Part shown: piece by piece, positions 6,501 to 10,411 of the stretch
Layout: every line of letters starts with the position of its first letter
Position numbering within the stretch: the first letter of the stretch is position 1
Assembly: GCA_937925775.1 (NCBI GenBank)
Contig: CALAMM010000204.1
Coordinates: 1-10,411, forward strand
Reading direction: 5' to 3'
Source of the DNA: an uncultured Fimbriimonadales bacterium
Lineage (GTDB): Bacteria; Armatimonadota; Fimbriimonadia; Fimbriimonadales; GBS-DC
DNA length: 10,411 nt
The notes under the pieces: generated by a model
The model's database searches: none
What the model saw: the letters and a program-made list of their open reading frames with translations, nothing else
Told to the model about the DNA's origin: nothing
Translations under genes and position numbers: made by a program

Positions 6501-7013
6501 ATGTCGCAGCCCGATTTGAAGTCGATTCTGCACGCCTTGCTGTTTGTGGCGGACGCACCGTTGAGTGTCCAGGCGTTGTGCGAGGTGACGGGCGAACCTG
6601 TCGACGCTGTGGAAACCGCGCTGCGCGATTTACAGGCGGAACTCGCCGAGCGCGGCGCCATCCAGCTCGTGCAGCTCGCAGGGGGCTATCAGCTCGCCAC
6701 GAAACCCGAATACGCCTTTTACATCGCCCGCTTGCTGAACCCGTCGCAGAAACGGCTCTCCAAAGCGGCGCTGGAGACCCTCGCGATTATCGCCTATGAA
6801 CAACCCGTCACGCAAGCACAAATCGATGCCCTGCGGGGCGTGGACAGCAGCCACACCGTGCGCCAGCTACTCGCGCGCGGCCTCATCCAAGAGCTCGGAC
6901 GCAAGAACGCCCCCGGCAAGCCTACCCTCTACGGCATCACCCCTCAATTCCTGCACTACTTCGGGCTAAACAGCCTGGACGAGTTGCCCGAAAAGCCGCA
7001 GGGCGAGGGCTAA
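6501..7013 (+). CDS. scpB: Segregation and condensation protein B
   Basis: ScpB is the winged-helix subunit of the bacterial SMC-ScpA-ScpB condensin, which compacts and helps segregate the chromosome on the nucleoid. The protein has 170 residues, within the family range. The N-terminal winged helix starts LKSILHALLFVADAPLS (6-22). The middle carries QLAGGYQLATKPEY (58-71), and the second winged helix has the hallmark LSKAALETLAIIAYEQPVTQ (86-105), then LRGVDSSHTVRQLLARGLI, GRKNAPGKPTLYGIT and FLHYFGL. ATG 6501 fits the normal N-terminus; a TTG at 6495 is possible. No scpA is adjacent, although scpA and scpB are often neighbours. The stop codon overlaps the stop of pdxH on the other strand, sharing 4 bases. 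Confidence 0.94.
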   Translation: MSQPDLKSILHALLFVADAPLSVQALCEVTGEPVDAVETALRDLQAELAERGAIQLVQLAGGYQLATKPEYAFYIARLLNPSQKRLSKAALETLAIIAYEQPVTQAQIDALRGVDSSHTVRQLLARGLIQELGRKNAPGKPTLYGITPQFLHYFGLNSLDELPEKPQGEG

Positions 7014-7645
7014 GGTGCTAACCGTTCGCGTTTCCAACGCCCATCGGGCTGAAGCGTGTAGAGCAATCGGTCATGCAAGCGGTTGGGACGCCCCTGCCAG
7101 AACTCGAACTGTTCGGGGAGGATACGATAGCCTGTCCAGTAGGGCGGTCGCGGCACTTCCCGACCTTCAAACTCGCGTTCCACTTCCGTCATGCGCTGCT
7201 CCAGCCACGCCTGATGGGGAATCGGCTCGCTTTGGGGCGAGACCCACGCGGCCAGTTGATGCCCCCGCGGGCGCGTCGCAAAGTAGGCGTCGGCTTCAGC
7301 ATCGTCTACGCGCTCCACACGCCCACGGATGCGTACCTGACGCTCCAGCGCACCCCACCAGAACACCGCCGTCGCATAAGCGCGATGGGCCAACTGACGC
7401 CCCTTCGCACTCCGACTGTTGGTGTAGAACACCAACCCGCGCTCGTCGAAACCGCGCAGCAGCACGAACCGCCCATCGGGATAGCCCTGCTCGTCTACGG
7501 TCGCCAAACACATCGCGTTCGGCTCAATAAGCCCGGCGTTCAGCGCGTCCTCCAACCACCGCTGAAACAAGGCGAAGGGGTCGTCCCCTGCCGCCTCCTC
7601 GGTCAAAACACCCAGTTCATAACTCGTGCGGATACGATCGACCAT
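7010..7645 (-). CDS. pdxH: Pyridoxamine / pyridoxine 5'-phosphate oxidase
   Basis: PdxH oxidises pyridoxine or pyridoxamine phosphate to pyridoxal phosphate with FMN and oxygen, in vitamin B6 synthesis and salvage. The protein has 211 residues, the usual length (E. coli 218). Recognisable segments are DPFALFQRWLEDA (22-34), AMCLATVDEQGYPDGRFVLLRGFDERGLVFYTN split over 44-76, SRSAKGRQL (78-86), FWWGALERQVRIRG (95-108), the substrate-binding segment ATRPRGHQLAAW (123-134), FWQGRPNRLHDR (182-193) and the C-terminal WKRERLAP. The position of E. coli Lys72 (VLLK) is Arg64 here, a conservative change. ATG 7645 was chosen over a GTG at 7684 because the extra 13 residues are not typical and would cover the putative promoter. 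It is divergent from the unknown membrane protein gene and convergent with scpB. Confidence 0.95.
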   Translation of the reverse strand: MVDRIRTSYELGVLTEEAAGDDPFALFQRWLEDALNAGLIEPNAMCLATVDEQGYPDGRFVLLRGFDERGLVFYTNSRSAKGRQLAHRAYATAVFWWGALERQVRIRGRVERVDDAEADAYFATRPRGHQLAAWVSPQSEPIPHQAWLEQRMTEVEREFEGREVPRPPYWTGYRILPEQFEFWQGRPNRLHDRLLYTLQPDGRWKRERLAP

Positions 7646-7655
7646 AGTAATTTCA

Positions 7656-7661
7656 AGGATA
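7656..7661 (-). promoter_or_regulatory. Putative -10 box (TATCCT) of pdxH
   Basis: On the minus strand TATCCT lies 10 bases before the pdxH ATG, giving a leader of roughly three bases. The hexamer is the same as that before scpB. GGAGGG just upstream of it is too far from the ATG (about 16 bases) to act as a ribosome-binding site. Confidence 0.35.
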
Positions 7662-7726
7662 CCCTCCGCGACAATCCAAGACACTGGCGGTAGCCCCTAC
7701 AGAGCTGCTCGGACAAAGCCGTTGGG

Positions 7727-7741
7727 ACCATGTTCGATGGT
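7727..7741. promoter_or_regulatory. Inverted repeat ACCAT-N5-ATGGT overlapping the -10 box
   Basis: ACCAT (7727-7731) and ATGGT (7737-7741) are perfect inverted arms 5 bases apart. The last base is the first T of the following TATAAT. The 5-5-5 layout and position resemble the inverted repeat before folD, though the sequence differs. It is a possible operator, or chance. Confidence 0.3.
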
Positions 7742-7746
7742 ATAAT
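7741..7746 (+). promoter_or_regulatory. -10 box (TATAAT) of the membrane protein-pilT pair
   Basis: A perfect TATAAT ends 9 bases before the GTG start at 7756, implying a leader of at most about three bases. No Shine-Dalgarno is present. It supports GTG 7756 as the start codon and is probably the promoter for the pilus ATPase gene downstream as well. Confidence 0.6.
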
Positions 7747-7755
7747 CGCTCTACC

Positions 7756-8520
7756 GTGTCGCGTTGCGTAATCGCTTGGGTTGTCTGGCTCTTGTGGGGA
7801 ATCGGTTTCGCCCAGACCGACTCCGTGCCTGATTTGACGCGCCACCCGAATGTGGTGGTCGTCATTCAGGTTCAGCCCGACGGTCTTCACCCCATCGTGT
7901 GGACTTTCGACAAGCGTGTTCCGCATCACGCCGTGCGTGAGCGTCTCGAGCAGTTTGCTCAGTGGAGCGCGCGGTCGGTCGCCTCGGTTGAAATCACCGA
8001 CGACAGCCTCAAGCGCGACGCCCGACCGAACGAGTTATTTACCGTCGCGAGTTTTGCATCGGGCGGTTTGGTGGACTTGAAAGAGGGGACTCTGGATCTC
8101 ACCCCGATTGCTCGGACTTTCGCCGACTTGCCAGTCGTGCATGTGTATGTGTTGCTGCCGCGCCCGATTGAGTACGCAGGCTACTTCCAGTACGCCACGC
8201 CCCATCTCCAGATGTGGACGGATGCCCAGCCTGCGATGTGGCGTAGCGTAATCTTTATTCACACCCCGGACCCTGCCGTGCTGGAGATCCCTCTCAAACG
8301 CCCCAAGTCCCAGCCCCAGCCTGAAACGCCGCCTGCGCCAACACGCCCCCCAGCAGGCTGGCTAATCTCCCTGATTTTGCTCGCCGCCCTCCTGACAGGG
8401 GCAGGGATTTTCTGGGCAACCACGAAACTTCTCAAGCGACAAACCGAAACACCAGCCGTCCAACCTGAAACAGACCTACAAGCAGGAGGCAGTTCGCATG
8501 TTGAGCTACACCTTAGATGA
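7756..8520 (+). CDS. Unrecognised secreted, membrane-anchored protein upstream of pilT
   Basis: I do not recognise this 254-residue protein. Residues 1-19 look like a signal peptide (a short basic start, a hydrophobic core rich in Trp, Val and Leu, then GFA before Gln20). Residues about 21-182 form a soluble mixed alpha/beta region that would lie outside the cytoplasmic membrane. A proline-rich linker follows (183-200, with PQPETPPAPTRPP), then a hydrophobic segment (about 202-222) ending in TTKLLKR, and a polar cytoplasmic tail of about 27 residues. The predicted topology is therefore outside domain, one membrane span, short inside tail. The GTG start is set by the TATAAT box just upstream. 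The last 23 bases overlap the start of the pilT-like gene, so a role in pilus assembly or control is a reasonable guess, but only from context. Confidence 0.78.
   Translation: MSRCVIAWVVWLLWGIGFAQTDSVPDLTRHPNVVVVIQVQPDGLHPIVWTFDKRVPHHAVRERLEQFAQWSARSVASVEITDDSLKRDARPNELFTVASFASGGLVDLKEGTLDLTPIARTFADLPVVHVYVLLPRPIEYAGYFQYATPHLQMWTDAQPAMWRSVIFIHTPDPAVLEIPLKRPKSQPQPETPPAPTRPPAGWLISLILLAALLTGAGIFWATTKLLKRQTETPAVQPETDLQAGGSSHVELHLR
8484..8489 (+). promoter_or_regulatory. Strong ribosome-binding site (AGGAGG) of pilT
   Basis: A full AGGAGG lies 8 bases before ATG 8498, inside the end of the upstream gene. It is the best Shine-Dalgarno in the window. It shows that internal operon genes here use normal ribosome binding while the promoter-proximal genes do not. 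It fixes the pilT start. Confidence 0.8.
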
Positions 8521-9586
8521 CCTGATCAAGGCCGCGTTTGAACTCCGCGCGTCGGATGTCTTTATCAAAGCGGGCGCACGCCCCATGATGCGCCTGCACG
8601 GGAAAATCACGCCGTTCGAGCAAGCGTTGGAGCCACTCACGCCCAGTCAATCGCGCGACCTCTGTTTCTCGCATATGACCCATGAACAGGTCGCCAAGTT
8701 CGAACACCGCCTCGCAATCGACCTCGCGTTCACGGTGGAGGGCGTGTGCCGCATCCGCGCGAATGTGTATATGCAACGGCAGACCGTCGCGGGCGTGTTC
8801 CGCCTCATCCCCTTGCAGCACTGGAAACTGGAAGAGCTGTGGCCCGAAGAGCCAGAGATCGCCCGCGTGTTGGCAGGGCTGACCCAATACCGACAGGGGC
8901 TGGTGCTGGTCACAGGCCCCACTGGCTCAGGAAAGTCCACCACGCTCGCCGCGATGATCGACCTAATCAACGAAACCCGTCGCGGGCACATCGTCACCAT
9001 CGAAGACCCCATCGAATTCGTGCATGAAGACAAGATGTGCATCGTGAGCCAGCGCGAGGTAGGCATCGATACCGAGTCGTTCATCGACGCGATGCGCTCG
9101 GTGGTGCGCGAAAGCCCCGATATCATCCTGATTGGCGAGATGCGCGATGTGGAGACGATGCACGCCTGTATGCAAGCCGCCGAGACGGGACACTTGGTGT
9201 TCTCCACCGTCCACACCCCCAGCGCGTACGAGACAATGGACCGCATCGTGAACATGTTCCCCCCCGAAGAGAAAAAACACATTCTCCAGCGACTGGCGAA
9301 CACCCTGCGCGGGATTGTAGCGCAGAAACTCGTGCCGCGCGCGAGCGGACAGGGACGCATCGCCGCCGTGGAGATTATGATCAACACGCCCACCGTCGAA
9401 AAGATGATCGAGGATGGACACATCGGCGAGATTTATCATGCCATCCGCGAGGGCGAACACTGGGGCATGCGCACGATGAACCAATGCCTCTACCGCTATG
9501 TGCAGAAGCAGCTGATCACGCCTGAAGAGGCGATGAACTACGCGGGTATCCACTCCGAGCTGCGTCAGATGCTTCGGCGGATGTAG
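8498..9586 (+). CDS. pilT: Type IV pilus retraction ATPase, PilT/PilU family
   Basis: A hexameric secretion-type ATPase of 362 residues that works at the cytoplasmic base of type IV pili and powers retraction and twitching. The N-terminal PAS-like half begins LDDLIKAAFELRASDVFIKAG (6-26 in all), the usual PilT start. The motor half has Walker A GPTGSGKST (140-148), the Asp box VTIEDPIEFVHE (166-177), Walker B with DIILIGEMRD (208-217, E214) and the His box TGHLVFSTVHT (230-240). In PilT the C-terminal AIRNLIRE motif is needed for retraction. At that place I read TVEKMIEDG (299-307), which departs from it, so the protein may be closer to PilU or to a divergent PilT group. GMRTMNQCL matches the usual GMQTMDQSL. 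The length fits both (PilT about 345, PilU about 380). It is translated from a strong AGGAGG within the upstream unknown gene. Confidence 0.92.
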   Translation: MLSYTLDDLIKAAFELRASDVFIKAGARPMMRLHGKITPFEQALEPLTPSQSRDLCFSHMTHEQVAKFEHRLAIDLAFTVEGVCRIRANVYMQRQTVAGVFRLIPLQHWKLEELWPEEPEIARVLAGLTQYRQGLVLVTGPTGSGKSTTLAAMIDLINETRRGHIVTIEDPIEFVHEDKMCIVSQREVGIDTESFIDAMRSVVRESPDIILIGEMRDVETMHACMQAAETGHLVFSTVHTPSAYETMDRIVNMFPPEEKKHILQRLANTLRGIVAQKLVPRASGQGRIAAVEIMINTPTVEKMIEDGHIGEIYHAIREGEHWGMRTMNQCLYRYVQKQLITPEEAMNYAGIHSELRQMLRRM

Positions 9587-9626
9587 ACTGTTCTTTCGAT
9601 TGGGGCTTCGAGCATCTCAGATAGTC

Positions 9627-9661
9627 GGCGGGACGCCCCCGCGTAGGGTCGGCGTCTCGCC
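9627..9661. terminator. 11-bp stem hairpin between convergent genes
   Basis: GGCGGGACGCC (9627-9637) pairs with GGCGTCTCGCC (9651-9661) through 11 pairs including one G-T wobble, closing a 13-base loop. It lies in the 82-base gap between the ends of pilT and the URO-D gene, a natural place for a bidirectional terminator. Neither side has a T-run, so it may instead be a REP-like repeat or a transcript-end stabiliser. Confidence 0.5.
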
Positions 9662-9668
9662 AGTGTTC

Positions 9669-10411
9669 CTATGTGCTGAGCGCGAACTCGCGTATCGCCA
9701 TCAGCAGGTTGGGGTCAATATCTGTCGGCACGGAGCAGCCCGGCGCGAGGATGAAGCCGCGCCTGCCCACAGAATCGAGCGCGTCGTGCGCCTGCTGGAA
9801 CACGCGCTCGCGACACATCTGGGGCAGCTCCCGCTCGTTCAGCCCGCCCATCACGCATCGGTTGAACAGCCGCTTGCCCTCCGCCAGGCTCAGCGTCGTG
9901 CTGCGGTCGCTCCAACACACAATCGCGGCGGGCGCATCCGCGAGCAGATCAGCATATAACTCGCCGTAGCCGTGCAGGTGCAACACATTCAGCCTGCCGT
10001 CGGAGACCGACTGCAGGAACGCGCGGTCCAAAGGCGCGAAGAACTCCTCATATACATCGCGGGGCGCTGCGTCGGAACCTATCCCGTTCACCGCGTAGTA
10101 AATCCCGTCGCAGACGGTCAGCACCAGCCTCGCGTAGAGCTGCAGATTCGCCTGAATCGTTTGCAAGCCTTGCTGCACCGCCTCAGGCGCGAGCGCGAGA
10201 TGCTCTAATAACTTACCCTCACACAGCTTGTTCGCGTAGTAGAAGGCGTTGAACACCGTCTCCACTATCGGTACATCGCGTGGAACCATCGTGCGCAGGC
10301 GTCGGAGCATCTCAATCTGTGCGCCGAAGTGTCCCGTGTCAGGCTCTAAGGGCGTCAGTTTTGCCCAATCGTCGGCGGTATGCACAAATGAGAAGCCTGT
10401 CGGCGTCTCGT
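9669..10411 (-). CDS. Uroporphyrinogen decarboxylase (URO-D) family protein, N-terminus outside window
   Basis: About 247 residues of the C-terminal part are visible. The reading frame stays open to the right window edge, where it reads TPTGFSFVHTADDW before continuing. A GTG at 10385 is probably an internal valine, not the start. The fold is that of URO-D, shared with HemE and with methyltransferases such as MtaA and CmuA. Supporting segments are HLHGYGELYADLLADAP, VCWSDRSTTLSLAEGK, the CVMGGLNERELPQM stretch, and the C-terminal RRGFILAPGCSVPTDIDPNL, which corresponds to the family's conserved GC-x-(V/I)-P end. The variable middle and these features fit the large group of non-haem URO-D-like proteins rather than HemE itself. 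The substrate is unknown. It is convergent with pilT and separated from it by a long hairpin. Confidence 0.88.
   Translation of the reverse strand, partial: ETPTGFSFVHTADDWAKLTPLEPDTGHFGAQIEMLRRLRTMVPRDVPIVETVFNAFYYANKLCEGKLLEHLALAPEAVQQGLQTIQANLQLYARLVLTVCDGIYYAVNGIGSDAAPRDVYEEFFAPLDRAFLQSVSDGRLNVLHLHGYGELYADLLADAPAAIVCWSDRSTTLSLAEGKRLFNRCVMGGLNERELPQMCRERVFQQAHDALDSVGRRGFILAPGCSVPTDIDPNLLMAIREFALST

Noticed and set aside
7646..7684. GTG-started 13-residue extension of pdxH
   Set aside because: It is not like PdxH N-termini and covers the putative promoter; ATG 7645 fits better.
8647..9423. 258-codon open frame antisense to pilT
   Set aside because: The sense strand has every PilT motif, and the antisense product (Ser, Arg, Met-rich) shows no recognisable domain. 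Long antisense frames are common in GC-rich genes.

Overview
The window is GC-rich bacterial chromosomal DNA, densely packed with ordinary housekeeping genes, and shows no phage, transposase, CRISPR array, tRNA or rRNA that I can see. Several genes lack a Shine-Dalgarno sequence and instead have a TANNNT-type -10 box 7-10 bases before the start codon, as expected for leaderless transcripts. Together with a uroporphyrinogen-decarboxylase-family gene of the expanded accessory type, this suggests Armatimonadota (perhaps Fimbriimonadales) or another lineage with many leaderless genes, such as Deinococcota. That placement is an inference from style, not proven.

Layout from the left: 1-196 is non-coding and holds two diverged 63-bp tandem repeats. 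Each contains a GGAA-loop hairpin, and the two stems differ by compensatory base changes. A -10 box follows. An apparent co-directional operon (197-3354) encodes a MobA-like NTP transferase, a KimA-type KUP/APC permease with a cytosolic C-terminal domain, and a small universal stress protein. A PepV-type M20 dipeptidase follows (3454-4821). A probable leaderless promoter then drives folD and a SAM-dependent methyltransferase (4847-6458). scpB (6501-7013) has its own putative promoter and collides tail-to-tail with pdxH on the minus strand (7010-7645), the two stop codons overlapping. From the 110-bp divergent region a plus-strand pair begins: an unrecognised secreted or membrane-anchored protein (7756-8520) whose 3' end overlaps the start of a PilT/PilU-type pilus-retraction ATPase (8498-9586). 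A long hairpin separates this from a convergent, right-truncated URO-D-family gene (9669-10411).

Functionally the window mixes ion or amino-acid transport, peptide turnover, one-carbon metabolism (folD), cofactor synthesis (pdxH), chromosome condensation (scpB) and twitching motility (pilT). I see no clear new multi-gene system. The items most worth a second look are the covarying repeat hairpins, the unknown membrane protein coupled to the pilus ATPase, the KimA-like permease with Gly at a position recalled as Asp in KimA, and the recurring leaderless start architecture.
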